The notes under the pieces are model-generated. The model saw only the letters and a program-made list of their open reading frames with translations, did no database searches and was not told where the DNA came from. From UBA8522 sp049287565 (GTDB lineage: Bacteria; Acidobacteriota; Aminicenantia; Aminicenantales; UBA8522), in assembly GCA_049287565.1 (NCBI GenBank), contig JBAQGA010000272.1:1-31530 (forward strand): a stretch of 31,530 bases of DNA. Reading direction: 5' to 3'. Positions within the stretch are counted from its first letter, which is position 1, and every line of letters begins with the position of its first letter. Both the position numbers and the translations under genes were made by a program. This document shows, piece by piece, positions 1-8,822 of this stretch.

Positions 1-684
1 CTACAGAGCCTCAAAGAACGCCCCAAGGTCGTTTTCCTAAGCAGCCAGGCTGCGGCCGGCCCTTCGGACGGCCGTCGACCCGTCCTGGAGAACGACCGGC
101 CACGCCCGATCACACACTACGGCAGGAGCAAGCTGCGCGCCGAGGAGGAAGCGCTCAACTTCAGGGATTTGTTTCCCCTCACCGTCGTCAGGGCCAGCTC
201 CGTTTTCGGTCCCTTGGACCGGGACTTCCTTGCCTATTTCAAGTTGGCGAGGAGAGGGATCCTTCTCAGTCTCCCGGAAAGGAAAGAGATCAGCCTGATC
301 TATGTAAAGGATCTGGCCGAAGCCCTTTTCCTCTGCGCCCGAACAGGCCTGCCGAGCGGAGAGATCTTCAACATCGCCGATGCCAGGCCTTACACTTGGG
401 ATGACCTGGGCAGGGCGGCTGCCGCGGCACTGGGAAGGAAATGCCGGAAGATCAAGGTCCCCAATGGCCTGATTTATCTTTTCTCCCTTTTTTCTGAGGC
501 CGGGTACCATCTGACCCGCAACCCCGGGCTCTTTAACCGGGACAAGTATCGTGACCTCATCCAACCGGGATGGTTGGTGGACGTCGGAAAAGCCGCCGAG
601 ATCCTCTCCTTCACACCCCGTTACACATTGGAGCAGGCGGTGGAGGAAACCATGGCCTGGTATATCGCCCAGAAATGGCTGTGA
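1..684 (+). CDS. NAD-dependent epimerase/dehydratase (extended SDR), 5' truncated
   Basis: The reading frame is open from base 1 to the TGA at 682-684, so the gene enters from outside the window and its N-terminal Rossmann fold with the GxxGxxG motif is missing. The visible part begins with a strand resembling VVFLSSQAA, followed by the YGRSK motif (bases 121-135), which is the YxxxK catalytic pair of short-chain dehydrogenases. Further on come the R-A-S-S-V-F-G-P segment and the V-K-D-L-A-E-A segment, both typical of extended SDRs that act on nucleotide sugars or sterol-like substrates. The substrate cannot be told from this fragment. It converges on the minus-strand gene at 691 with only 6 bases between them. 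The ATG at 169 is internal and not a start. Confidence 0.85.
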   Translation, partial: LQSLKERPKVVFLSSQAAAGPSDGRRPVLENDRPRPITHYGRSKLRAEEEALNFRDLFPLTVVRASSVFGPLDRDFLAYFKLARRGILLSLPERKEISLIYVKDLAEALFLCARTGLPSGEIFNIADARPYTWDDLGRAAAAALGRKCRKIKVPNGLIYLFSLFSEAGYHLTRNPGLFNRDKYRDLIQPGWLVDVGKAAEILSFTPRYTLEQAVEETMAWYIAQKWL

Positions 685-690
685 AGGATC

Positions 691-1179
691 TCAGGTCTTT
701 TTCTTGACCGAGGAAGGGCGGGTGAAGAAAGGCACGAAGAACTTGGCGGTCGTTTTGACGCACCAATCTTCTTCTTGAGATCGAGCGAAATATTTGATCC
801 GTCCTTCCAGGATGTGGCTTCCTTTTCCCGCTTCCTCACTCACGGTGAAGGGCACGCGGATGGCCTTCTTGAGGTCGAGCGATTCCTCTCCATCCTGTTC
901 CTCAGTCTCGATTCCCAGGTCGGTCGCCGTGTAAAAATTCTTGGGGAAGACAAGCTCGGGGCAGGGCTTGAACTCGATGGTGAAATCCGGCTTCGGGCTG
1001 ACCGTGATCCCCTCCTGGAGACTCAGTTTCAGGATGACCGCCCCTTCTTCCCCCCGGGAAAGTCTGCGGGGAACGATCGAGGCCTCGACCCTGAGGAACT
1101 CTTCCTGAGCGCCGACAAGGCTGAGCAGCGCCAGGCAGAGGACAGAACGCCTTAGAAAACGCCGCTTTTTCATCCGCAT
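691..1179 (-). CDS. Secreted DsbD N-terminal-domain-like protein
   Basis: A 162-residue protein with a positively charged start (MRMKKRRFLRR) and a hydrophobic stretch at about residues 12-24 ending near VGA-QE, which looks like a Sec signal peptide. The mature part is a single beta-rich domain resembling the DsbC/DsbD N-terminal family (GITVSPKPDFTIEF, then a P-E-L-V-F-P segment and a final W-C-V-K strand). This family takes or passes electrons between disulfides outside the cytoplasm. Only Cys73 and Cys140 remain in the mature protein, and the paired-cysteine arrangement of true DsbD-alpha is not obvious, so it may be a structural relative without redox activity. No TlpA or DsbD membrane gene is adjacent. 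Confidence 0.6.
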   Translation of the reverse strand: MRMKKRRFLRRSVLCLALLSLVGAQEEFLRVEASIVPRRLSRGEEGAVILKLSLQEGITVSPKPDFTIEFKPCPELVFPKNFYTATDLGIETEEQDGEESLDLKKAIRVPFTVSEEAGKGSHILEGRIKYFARSQEEDWCVKTTAKFFVPFFTRPSSVKKKT

Positions 1180-1279
1180 TCGCTTCGCTTACCTCTCCAC
1201 TGAAAATCATCCTACCGCTGGTAAGGCCATCCGTCAAGCAGAGCCTAATAATCTCCTTTATTTTTAAAAACTCATCCAT

Positions 1280-1285
1280 TATAAT
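1280..1285 (+). promoter_or_regulatory. Candidate -10 box for the FabH-like gene
   Basis: A perfect TATAAT lies 13 bases before the ATG at 1299 and overlaps the more upstream ATG at 1284. The matching -35 region (near 1257-1262, TTTATT) is weak. If used, the transcript would start near 1292 and have a leader of only a few bases. Confidence 0.4.
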
Positions 1286-1298
1286 GGTGGCCGCTGCC

Positions 1299-2300
1299 AT
1301 GAACACAAGAACCATCATCACTGGAATCGCCCACTATGTCCCTCCCCGAGTGGTCACCAACTTCGACCTCGAAAAGCTGATGGACACCTCCGATGAATGG
1401 ATCCGCCAACGGTCCGGGATCATCGAAAGGCATCATGTCGACCCCGGAGTCGGGACCTCGGACCTGGCCGCTGAAGCCGCCCGGCGAGTGATCGCCGGCT
1501 CCGGCACCGACAAATCGGAGATCGACCTGATCATCGCCGCCACTCTTTCTCCCGACCACTATTTTCCCGGCATCGGCGTCCAGGTCCAGGCCAAGCTGGA
1601 CGTGGCCCCGATCGGAGCCATCGATATCCGAAACCAGTGCTCGGGTTTCATTTACGCCCTTTCGGTCGCCGACCAGTATATCCGGACGGGGACTTATAAA
1701 AAGATCCTGCTGGTGGCCGCCGAGGTTCAATCGACCAACCTCAATTATTCGGACGAAGGCCGGGACATGGCCGTCCTTTTCGGAGACGGCGCGGCGGCCC
1801 TCATCCTCGAGCCGAATGGCCGGAATGATGGACGGGGGATCCTCTCCACCCATCTTTTCGCCGACGGCCGCCACCTGACCGACCTTTGGCTAGAAAAGCC
1901 CAGCTGCCTGGACAAGCCCTGCGTCACGGAAGAGATGGCCCGGGCCAAAAAATTCTTTCCCCATATGGACGGCAAAAACGTTTTCAAGAACGCCTCGGCC
2001 AAGATGCCCGAAGCGGTCCGAGCGGCCCTCCAGCACAACGGCCTCACGGTGGAGGATATCGCCCTCCTCATCCCCCACCAGGCCAATGACCGGATCACCC
2101 TGATGGTCGCCCACAACCTCAAGATCCCCGTGGACAAAGTCATGCGCAACATCCACAAGTACGGCAACACGACGGCCGCATCCATTCCCATCGCCCTCGA
2201 CGAAGCCCGCCAGGAAGGCCGCATCAAGCCCGGCGATGTGGTCGCTCTGACGGCCTTCGGTTCCGGCTATACCTGGGCGTCCGCACTCCTCCGATGGTGA
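1299..2300 (+). CDS. fabH: 3-oxoacyl-ACP synthase III (FabH family)
   Basis: Ketoacyl synthase III family; it would condense an acyl-CoA with malonyl-ACP to start fatty acid synthesis or make a special acyl chain. Counting from the upstream ATG (1284), the catalytic triad is Cys119 in IRNQCSGF, His265 in PHQAN and Asn295 in KYGNTTAASIP. The full length of 333-338 residues is normal for the family. I prefer the ATG at 1299 because the protein then begins MNTRTIITGIAHYVPP, as relatives do, and because the ATG at 1284 lies inside a TATAAT box and has no ribosome site. The gene stands alone, with no other fab genes nearby, so a role outside bulk fatty acid synthesis (a KAS III-like enzyme for a secondary product) is possible. 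Confidence 0.9.
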   Translation: MNTRTIITGIAHYVPPRVVTNFDLEKLMDTSDEWIRQRSGIIERHHVDPGVGTSDLAAEAARRVIAGSGTDKSEIDLIIAATLSPDHYFPGIGVQVQAKLDVAPIGAIDIRNQCSGFIYALSVADQYIRTGTYKKILLVAAEVQSTNLNYSDEGRDMAVLFGDGAAALILEPNGRNDGRGILSTHLFADGRHLTDLWLEKPSCLDKPCVTEEMARAKKFFPHMDGKNVFKNASAKMPEAVRAALQHNGLTVEDIALLIPHQANDRITLMVAHNLKIPVDKVMRNIHKYGNTTAASIPIALDEARQEGRIKPGDVVALTAFGSGYTWASALLRW

Positions 2301-2388
2301 GCAAAAAACCTTCCTGGATTCACCTGTCTTTTTATGATAGCATTCTCAGCTGGGAATTTTTCCGGCAGAGTTTTGTACTCATATAATG

Positions 2389-2395
2389 AAGGAGG
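2389..2395 (+). promoter_or_regulatory. Strong Shine-Dalgarno that sets the DUF885 start
   Basis: AAGGAGG sits 5 bases before the ATG at 2401. It falls just inside the reading frame opened by the ATG at 2386, which shows that 2401 and not 2386 is the start. Confidence 0.8.
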
Positions 2396-2400
2396 TTTCC

Positions 2401-4176
2401 ATGAGAAAACGGACCATTCCCTTGATCCTTTTCGTCTTCGCTTTTTCGTTCCTGGGCCTGGGTTATTTGCTCTCCTCGCAAAACCAGGAAGAGGCCAAGT
2501 TCCAGAAGACAATGGACAACTATCTCGACGCCTATTGGAAATTCTACCCAACGGCCGCGACGCTGGCCGGCTTTCACAAATACGATGACAAGCTCGAGGA
2601 CCTGAGCGATAAGAATATCGAAAAGCACCACGATGAGCTGGACTCGTTCAACCAGGAGCTGGTGACCAAAACGGACAAGACCAAGCTCGACGATGACGCT
2701 CAGATCGATTACAATATCATGAGGAACGCCATCGACCTGGAGATAATGCGCCATGAGAACCTTCTCCCCTGGCAATACAACCCCATCTTCTACAACCAGC
2801 TCTTCTTGAACAGCATCAGGAGCCTTCTGGCCAAAGAATTCGCTCCCCTGGACGCCCGGATGAAGAGCGCTGTCGAGCGGGCCAAGGCTCTCCCCAACCT
2901 CATCAAGAAAGCCAAGGAGAACCTCCAGACCCCGCCCCAAATCTACACCGAGACAGCGATCAAGCAATTTCCCGGGATCATCGACTTCTATAAAATCGAC
3001 GTTCTCCAGCTCATCGAGCCGGCCTCGCCCGAGATGAAGACCAAATTCCAGGCCGAATGGGCCAAGATCATCCCAGCGCTGGAAGACTATCAGTCGTTCC
3101 TCCAGTCCCAGCTCCTTCCCAAGTCAACAGGCAACTTCCGGCTGGGCGAACAGGCCCATTCGCGGCTCCTCACTCTCACCGGCGAGTTCAGCATCCCGGG
3201 ATCGGAGCTGACGGCCCGGGCCAAGGCCGATTACAACAACATCCGAAATGCCATGGGCCTTGTTTGCCTTCCCTATTACAAAATCATGTACCCCAACATT
3301 AACGCGGATCAGTTGGCTGCACAGATAGGGGCAGATCAAGCGCTGAATACAGTCATACAGGGCGTCCTGGACAAGCTGAAGATTGATCACCCCCGAAAGG
3401 AAGACTTTGTTAAAGAGGCCAAGAACACCGCCGAATCCATCAAGAGCTTCATATCGGAGAAACAGCTTGTCGATCTTCCTCAGGTCGATATCAGCGTCGA
3501 AACCATGCCGGCCGCTGAGCGGGGCCGCTCGATGACTCTGCTTGTCCCCCCCGGCCCGTACGAGACAAGCGGAGCCTACAGGATGGAAGTGGCTCCCCTC
3601 CCAGATGATTGGACGCCGGATCAGGCAACCTCGTTCCTAGAAGAATACAATCATTTTTATACTCCGTTCTGGACCATCCAGAATATTTATCCTGGCTCTT
3701 TCGTTCCGGTTTTTTACACCGATAAGTCAGGCACTCTGATGCGGAAGCTTTATCCCAACAGGCCGCTTATCGAGGGCTGGCCTGTCTGCCTAGAGGAGAT
3801 GCTTGTCTACGAAGGGTTCGGCAATTACGGCCTCCGGTTCCGGCTCAACCAACTCAAATCGCAGCTCAAGATAGTCATTGACTACCAACTCGAACTCAAC
3901 ATCCACCAAGGGGGAATGACCAGGGAGCAGGCGATTCAGTACATGACGCGCGGGGGCTTCCAAACCCAGGCCGAAGCGGAATGGAAATGGAACCGGATCT
4001 TGCTGATGCCCTGCGATGCCGCCTACGCCCATATCGGTTACCAAGAAATTCTGGACATGGAGAAGGACTACAAAAAGATGAAGGGTGAGGCCTTCAGCAA
4101 GAAGGAGTTCCTGCAGCAGCTACTCAATTACGGCGCGCTTCCGATCCGCTATCTGAAAGCTAAACTCGCCCAATAG
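2401..4176 (+). CDS. Secreted DUF885 family protein with degenerate metal site
   Basis: A 591-residue protein with an N-terminal hydrophobic segment (about residues 5-25, MRKRTIPLILFVFAFSFLG), so it is exported or membrane-anchored. The rest matches DUF885, a mostly helical family related to zinc carboxypeptidase-like enzymes. Family members carry an HE-x-x-PGHH metal-binding motif followed by an EGW-x-x-Y-x-E motif. Here the second motif survives at about residues 458-472 (EGWPVCLEEMLVYEG), but the first reads TIQNIYPGSFVP at about 425-436: the HE pair and the histidines after PG are absent. The fold is probably kept while the usual metal chemistry is lost or changed. The start at 2401 follows a strong Shine-Dalgarno. 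Confidence 0.8.
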   Translation: MRKRTIPLILFVFAFSFLGLGYLLSSQNQEEAKFQKTMDNYLDAYWKFYPTAATLAGFHKYDDKLEDLSDKNIEKHHDELDSFNQELVTKTDKTKLDDDAQIDYNIMRNAIDLEIMRHENLLPWQYNPIFYNQLFLNSIRSLLAKEFAPLDARMKSAVERAKALPNLIKKAKENLQTPPQIYTETAIKQFPGIIDFYKIDVLQLIEPASPEMKTKFQAEWAKIIPALEDYQSFLQSQLLPKSTGNFRLGEQAHSRLLTLTGEFSIPGSELTARAKADYNNIRNAMGLVCLPYYKIMYPNINADQLAAQIGADQALNTVIQGVLDKLKIDHPRKEDFVKEAKNTAESIKSFISEKQLVDLPQVDISVETMPAAERGRSMTLLVPPGPYETSGAYRMEVAPLPDDWTPDQATSFLEEYNHFYTPFWTIQNIYPGSFVPVFYTDKSGTLMRKLYPNRPLIEGWPVCLEEMLVYEGFGNYGLRFRLNQLKSQLKIVIDYQLELNIHQGGMTREQAIQYMTRGGFQTQAEAEWKWNRILLMPCDAAYAHIGYQEILDMEKDYKKMKGEAFSKKEFLQQLLNYGALPIRYLKAKLAQ

Positions 4177-4236
4177 CAGGATGGCGAAAACCCGCCGGAG
4201 ATCCGGAATCGCTCCGGGGGCAAGGACCCTTTCCTG

Positions 4237-5028
4237 ATGGAAATCGTCGACTCCCATGCCCATCTGGATATGAGGGAGTTCGACGCGGACCGCGACGAGG
4301 TCGTCCGGCGGACCCGGGACGGCGGCGTCCAAGCCCTCCTTTGTCCCATCGAGCTCGCCGATCCCCTGAGCCTGCCGCTCGTCCTCGAGCTCCGTCAGAA
4401 GTATCCCTGGATCACGGCCGCGGCGGGCGTCCATCCTCACCGGGCTAAAGACTTTCTCTCATCCCATTTGGACAGGGCCAGAGAACTCGCTCGGACCGGG
4501 AAAATCGCGGCCGTCGGCGAGATCGGACTCGATCACCATTACGACTTTTCCCCGGCCTCGGTCCAGGCCGATGTCTTGCGGGCCCAGCTTCTTCTTGCTC
4601 AGGAGCTGACTTTGCCGGTCATCATCCACAGCCGGAGCGCGGGAAGAGAGATCGTGGCCGCGGTCGAAGAGGTGCGGTTCTCACAAAGAGGCATTCTCCA
4701 TTGTTTTACCGAGGACCGGGAGACCGCCGAGCGGATGATCAGCCTGGGCTTCCTGATCTCTTTTTCGGGCATCCTGACCTACAGGAACGCGTCCGGACTG
4801 CGGGAGATCGCCGCCGCTCTCCCCCTGGAAAAGCTTCTCGTCGAAACTGACTCTCCCTTCCTCGTCCCCCAGGCATTGCGGGATAAATGGAAGCGAAACG
4901 AGCCCCTTTTCGTTATCGAAACGGCCAAGGTTCTGGCCGAGATCAAACGGGTTTCCCTGGAAGAAGTCGCCGCCGTCACCGGGAGCAATTATCGCTCGCT
5001 TGTTTTCAAGAACGGCTCTCCATCCTGA
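4237..5028 (+). CDS. tatD: TatD family metal-dependent hydrolase (DNase)
   Basis: A 263-residue TIM-barrel hydrolase of the TatD type, a cytoplasmic divalent-metal 3'-5' exonuclease used in DNA repair and turnover. All the metal ligands expected for the family are visible: His7 and His9 (DSHAHLD), Glu95 (GEIGLD), His131 (IHSR), His155 (LHCF) and Asp205 (ETDSPFL). The length is normal. Ribosome-site support for the ATG is weak (AAGGA about 12 bases upstream), but MEIVDSHAHLD is the standard family start. It lies 60 bases after the DUF885 gene and converges on the MttB-type gene at 5080. TatD is often beside metG or rsmA; neither is here. Confidence 0.92.
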   Translation: MEIVDSHAHLDMREFDADRDEVVRRTRDGGVQALLCPIELADPLSLPLVLELRQKYPWITAAAGVHPHRAKDFLSSHLDRARELARTGKIAAVGEIGLDHHYDFSPASVQADVLRAQLLLAQELTLPVIIHSRSAGREIVAAVEEVRFSQRGILHCFTEDRETAERMISLGFLISFSGILTYRNASGLREIAAALPLEKLLVETDSPFLVPQALRDKWKRNEPLFVIETAKVLAEIKRVSLEEVAAVTGSNYRSLVFKNGSPS

Positions 5029-5079
5029 AGCCGGGGACAAGCCCGTCCATCCCCCCTTTTTTTAAAAGGATGATTTATC

Positions 5080-6528
5080 TCATTGTTCTATGGTTTTGAT
5101 GATCCGGCCGAGCTCCATTTCGAGTCGGGGCTCCAACGGCGCAGTCTGATGACCCGCGAGGATTCGCCTGGCCTTTTCCAGGGCCCAATCGGGCGCGCCG
5201 TCCTTTTTTTCTTCCCAGACACCGTAGGGCCGCCGGTCGAGGAAGGAATTCAGCCAGAGCCCGCGGAGATGCCGCTTGGTGTGGGGATGGGTCAGGAACG
5301 TCCCGCCCGGCCCGACATCCCGGATGGCCTCGACGGCCAGGGTTTCTTCATCCACCAAGATCCCCTCCATCATCTTAGCGACGATGCCGAAAATCTCACA
5401 GTCCATGAGCATCTGGGCGAAAGACCAGACCGTGCTTCCGTTCAGAAGCCCGACGCCCAGGAGCATATCCGACATCGCCGCAGAAGCCATGAAAGTGGAC
5501 AGGGCGTTCTCCAGACCCGCCTGCCAGTTCGGCTCCTTGGCGCCGGTGGCGAAGGATCCCATCGAGAGCGGTACGCCGTAGAAGTCGGCCAGTCTGTTGC
5601 TGGCCCCGCCGAAAAGAAAATCCTCCGGGCCCCCTCCCGTATAGGCGCCTGTCCTGAGATCCATCACCGTCTGGGCCGCCGCATAAAAAACGGGCGCTCC
5701 GGGATAAGCCAGCTGGATGAGCGCCAGACCGCTCAACACTTCCGCGTTGGAGACGACGAGGTTCCCGGCGAGTGTGGCCGGTCCGGACGAGGCGCCCGAG
5801 GCCATGCTCATGAAACCGACCGGGAGGCCGGATTCCGCTCCGACCAGGGCGGCTTCCAGGCTCCCTTTGTCATGGGCCAGTGGAGAGACCGTGCACTCCA
5901 TGATGGAAAGCAGGGGGCGCTTCCTCAGGGCTTCTTTTCCCCCCGCCAGGAGAGCCGCCATCTCCACGGAGGCGCGGGCTTCTGCGTCCGAATAGATGCT
6001 TTCCGTCTGGACGTGTTTCGTGGAATTCTTCCAGATGGCCAGGAGTTCATGAAGCCCGCGCGACTGCGGCGGGCAGTCCTGGGCGGAGACAGGAACCCAG
6101 TGAAAGCCGACCTCATCGAGACCGTCGGCGACCCTGGCGATGTCGGCGACGTCCTGGAGGATCGATCTCCGGCGTTCTCCCGTCCTGATATCGATGATCT
6201 CGACACCGCAGCCGTCCGTGCCGATATAGACGTGGTTGCCGTCGAGGAGAAGGTCGAGGTCCGGATTGCCGGCCGCCAACGTATAGACAGGAGGAGCCTG
6301 CCGAATCGCCTCCTCGATCAGTCGTCCCGGAGCTTTGACGACCATCGAACCCTCGTCGACCGCGGCACCATGGGACCGCCAGATATCGAGCGCTTTCTTC
6401 GAAGGGAATCTCACGCCCGCGGACTCGATCACTCGCAGGCTCGACCGGTGGATCTTCTCTATATCCTCAGGTCTGAGAATATTCAAACTCAGGCGGGGAT
6501 TGGAGATGGACTTGATCTTCTCGCTCAC
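5080..6528 (-). CDS. Trimethylamine methyltransferase (MttB) family protein, non-pyrrolysine
   Basis: A 482-residue member of the MttB family, corrinoid-dependent TIM-barrel enzymes that move a methyl group from a quaternary or tertiary amine to the Co(I) of a partner corrinoid protein. The whole frame lacks an in-frame TAG, so it belongs to the large non-pyrrolysine group, whose characterised members act on substrates such as glycine betaine, proline betaine or carnitine; the substrate here cannot be told. I chose the GTG at 6528 because GGAAGGAGGG lies 6 bases upstream, whereas the ATG at 6558 has no such site and precedes residues not typical of the family. It is the last gene of the leftward cluster, 65 bases after a second MttB homologue, with a corrinoid protein just upstream. 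Confidence 0.88.
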   Translation of the reverse strand: MSEKIKSISNPRLSLNILRPEDIEKIHRSSLRVIESAGVRFPSKKALDIWRSHGAAVDEGSMVVKAPGRLIEEAIRQAPPVYTLAAGNPDLDLLLDGNHVYIGTDGCGVEIIDIRTGERRRSILQDVADIARVADGLDEVGFHWVPVSAQDCPPQSRGLHELLAIWKNSTKHVQTESIYSDAEARASVEMAALLAGGKEALRKRPLLSIMECTVSPLAHDKGSLEAALVGAESGLPVGFMSMASGASSGPATLAGNLVVSNAEVLSGLALIQLAYPGAPVFYAAAQTVMDLRTGAYTGGGPEDFLFGGASNRLADFYGVPLSMGSFATGAKEPNWQAGLENALSTFMASAAMSDMLLGVGLLNGSTVWSFAQMLMDCEIFGIVAKMMEGILVDEETLAVEAIRDVGPGGTFLTHPHTKRHLRGLWLNSFLDRRPYGVWEEKKDGAPDWALEKARRILAGHQTAPLEPRLEMELGRIIKTIEQ

Positions 6529-6593
6529 CGTCGCCCTCCTTCCGGAATATCCGGCCAAGAAAACGGAGACGCCTCCGCCCTTCAGATGCTCGT

Positions 6594-8060
6594 CTACGGC
6601 AGTTCGGGCAGGACCGTTATCCCATTAGCTTTGGCGCAGGCGGTCATGACTTTTGTAAGGTCGTTCCGGACGTCCTTATCCGCAAGAGCGGGCGGGTTGG
6701 ACCGCAGGATCTTCTCCACCTGTTCAGAAGCCCTCTCTGCCATCGGTTTTTTCCCCAAGGCCACCCAGGCGTCGTAGGTATCCCTGTCCGCGATCACCGG
6801 ATAGGAATGCTCCATCCTGTACCATTTCTTGGTATGGGGCAGGGTGAGGAACTGGGTTTCCGGGGTGAAACCAACGAATTTGTCCGCGGCGATGGGCTCC
6901 TCGCGCTGGGCGATGCCGGCGATCAGCCGGTAAGCCATGCCGCAGATCTCGTCGTCGATGACCAGCTTTTCCAGGCTCTGACAGCTCTCGAAGTCGAGCA
7001 TCCCGGGCCCGCTGATGACATTGACGCCGGCCAGAGCTCCCAGCACCGCCCCGAGCCCTGTCTCCATCCCGGCCTGGGCGTCGTTGGTTTTGGCGTCGCT
7101 CAAACCCATGTAAGCATGGGTCGGCAGGTTCAGATATTTCCCGATCTGGCTGTAGCCGACATCGATCATCATCGTCTCGATCGCGCCCATCGGTGTCGTT
7201 CCGCGCCTCATATCGAAGCTGGAGGGGGAGCCGCCGAAGATCACCGCCGCACCCGGTTTGGCCAGCTGGACGATGGCGACGCCGCAGAGGTTCTCGGCGA
7301 CGTGCTGGACCAGGGTGCCGGCGATCGTCACCAGAGAGGTGGCACCGGTCATGCCCATCGAGATGAGCTCGGAGGGGATCCCCGCCCGGGCCGCATCGAT
7401 CAGGCTCTGGGTCGTCAGGTTGCTCCATTTGAGAGGAGGAGAGGGACAGGCATCGAAGATAGCCAGGGGCTTCCCGGCCAGTTCCTTCTCGCTTCCCCGG
7501 ACCGCCACCAGGAGATCTTTCATGGGCCGGAACGACTCCACCCGGAAGGTCCCCGTAACAAAGGGCTTGTTGGAATACAGCAGTCCGAGGTAGAGCCGGT
7601 AAATATCCGCGATCGCGTGGGGGACATCGGAGCTGATCAGGCCGGTGCTCTGGAAATGGATGTTCTCCAGGCACTCGGTCAATCTGTAGAAGCGGACCAG
7701 GTCGCCGCTGTCCGGTTTTCTCTCTTCTCCTGTTTTGTGGTCGAGGATAGTGACGGCCGCCGACCCGGGGTCGAAATGGACCTCGTCGCCGCCGACCGCG
7801 TATTCCCTTTTTCCGGCGCGGTCGTAGAGATGGACCACGGACGGGGCCGTGGCCAGGCATTTCCCCACGAGTCGCCGCTTGAGGTGGACGCGGTGGGATT
7901 TCTTGTCGACCTTCATCCCCGCTTGCTCGAAAAGTTTCAGGGCGTTCTTGTTCTCGACGAAGATCCCCTGCTTGTCCAGGATCTCATAGGCCTCATCGAT
8001 GATTTTTTCGATGAACCGGCGGCTCAACAATTCCAGTTTCGGTCGGATTGTCTTGATCAT
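6594..8060 (-). CDS. Second MttB family methyltransferase, non-pyrrolysine
   Basis: A 488-residue MttB-family protein, clearly different in sequence from its neighbour at 5080. It carries family segments such as a glycine-rich G-M-T-G-A-T-S loop, the DAQAGMETGLGAVLG helix and the EKLVIDDEICGM segment in the C-terminal half. There is no in-frame TAG. A purine-rich ribosome site (GGAAGGAAG) precedes the ATG. It follows the corrinoid protein gene at 8108 with a gap of 47 bases, so that protein is its likely methyl acceptor. Two divergent MttB homologues next to one corrinoid protein suggest either two substrates or successive demethylations of one substrate. Confidence 0.88.
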   Translation of the reverse strand: MIKTIRPKLELLSRRFIEKIIDEAYEILDKQGIFVENKNALKLFEQAGMKVDKKSHRVHLKRRLVGKCLATAPSVVHLYDRAGKREYAVGGDEVHFDPGSAAVTILDHKTGEERKPDSGDLVRFYRLTECLENIHFQSTGLISSDVPHAIADIYRLYLGLLYSNKPFVTGTFRVESFRPMKDLLVAVRGSEKELAGKPLAIFDACPSPPLKWSNLTTQSLIDAARAGIPSELISMGMTGATSLVTIAGTLVQHVAENLCGVAIVQLAKPGAAVIFGGSPSSFDMRRGTTPMGAIETMMIDVGYSQIGKYLNLPTHAYMGLSDAKTNDAQAGMETGLGAVLGALAGVNVISGPGMLDFESCQSLEKLVIDDEICGMAYRLIAGIAQREEPIAADKFVGFTPETQFLTLPHTKKWYRMEHSYPVIADRDTYDAWVALGKKPMAERASEQVEKILRSNPPALADKDVRNDLTKVMTACAKANGITVLPELP

Positions 8061-8107
8061 CTGTCTTCCTTCCTTTCCGTCTTGACGCCAGGACGTCGGT
8101 CGCGACT

Positions 8108-8758
8108 TCAGGCTCCCATCAGCCGCTCGGCCAGCTTGACCGCGAGCATGGCGTTCTCCGCGTACCCGTCGGCCCCGATGTCATCGGCCCATTTCTGATT
8201 GGCCGGGGCTCCGCCGACCAGGACCTTGAATTTTCCGTAGAGGTTCTTCTCCTTGAGCATCTCGATGGCCTTTTTCTGCCCGAGCATGGTGGTCGTCAGC
8301 AAGGCCGAAAGGCAGATAAAATCCGATTCTGTCTCCTCGGCCTTCTGGATGAACTTCTCCAGTTTCACGTCCGCGCCCAGGTCAAAGACCTCGAACCCGT
8401 TGGCCGAGAGCATGGACGCAACCAGATTCTTGCCGATGTCATGGATGTCCCCTTCGATCGTTCCGATGACGACCTTGCCCTTGGACTTTGTCTTGATCTT
8501 GGCCTTGTCCAGCTCGGGCTGGAGGACGGCTATGGCGGCCTTCATGCACGCGGCGCTGGTGATCAGCTCGGGCAGGAAGTAATCGCCCTTTTCCCAGAGG
8601 TCGCCGACCTTCTGGATCCCCGGCACATAGCCGTTTTCGATGACCTCGTTGAGATCGAGTTTGGCCTTGATCGCCTCGCGGGCCAGGGCTTCCGCTTCGG
8701 CCTTCCCTCCTTCGATGATCGCCTTTTCCATCCGGGCCAACAATTCTTCTTTCTTCAT
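8108..8758 (-). CDS. Methyltransferase cognate corrinoid protein (MtmC/MttC type)
   Basis: A 216-residue cobalamin-binding protein with a helical cap domain (about residues 1-90) followed by a Rossmann-type B12 domain. The base-off/His-on signature is GDIHDIGK, with Asp104, His106 (lower cobalt ligand) and Gly109, followed by the S-x-L-T-T-T segment typical of the fold. It shuttles methyl groups between a substrate-specific methyltransferase and a second acceptor. It is the first gene after the 88-base gap at 8759-8846, which holds a promoter and a palindrome, and it heads a three-gene unit with the two MttB genes. Confidence 0.93.
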   Translation of the reverse strand: MKKEELLARMEKAIIEGGKAEAEALAREAIKAKLDLNEVIENGYVPGIQKVGDLWEKGDYFLPELITSAACMKAAIAVLQPELDKAKIKTKSKGKVVIGTIEGDIHDIGKNLVASMLSANGFEVFDLGADVKLEKFIQKAEETESDFICLSALLTTTMLGQKKAIEMLKEKNLYGKFKVLVGGAPANQKWADDIGADGYAENAMLAVKLAERLMGA

Positions 8759-8778
8759 CGTCTCTCCTTTCTCCGGTG

Positions 8779-8793
8779 TTTGAACGGTTCAAA
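8779..8793 (-). promoter_or_regulatory. Perfect 7-1-7 palindrome in the leader of the corrinoid/MttB unit
   Basis: TTTGAAC-G-GTTCAAA lies between the predicted transcription start (about 8816) and the ATG at 8758. It could be an operator for a dimeric repressor that controls the substrate-specific unit apart from the CODH/ACS genes. The protein that binds is unknown. Confidence 0.5.
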
Positions 8794-8822
8794 AAAGCCC
8801 AGTTCTCATGACATAGCTCCTT

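Noticed and set aside
2382..2387. TATAAT just before the DUF885 start
   Set aside because: Transcription from it would begin inside the AAGGAGG ribosome site at 2389-2395 and remove it, and no -35 box fits, so it is probably chance.
5029..5079. Terminator between tatD and the MttB-type gene
   Set aside because: There is only a weak A/T inverted repeat (CCTTTT...AAAAGG) and a short CGGG/CCCG pairing; not strong enough to call.
5083..6777. 564-codon plus-strand frame opposite the MttB-type gene
   Set aside because: It is the antisense shadow of a clear MttB homologue in G+C-rich DNA; its translation is rich in Arg, Gly and Asp with no domain pattern.
8779..8793. LexA box
   Set aside because: GAAC and GTTC are separated by one base, whereas the Gram-positive LexA site needs four, and no SOS gene follows.
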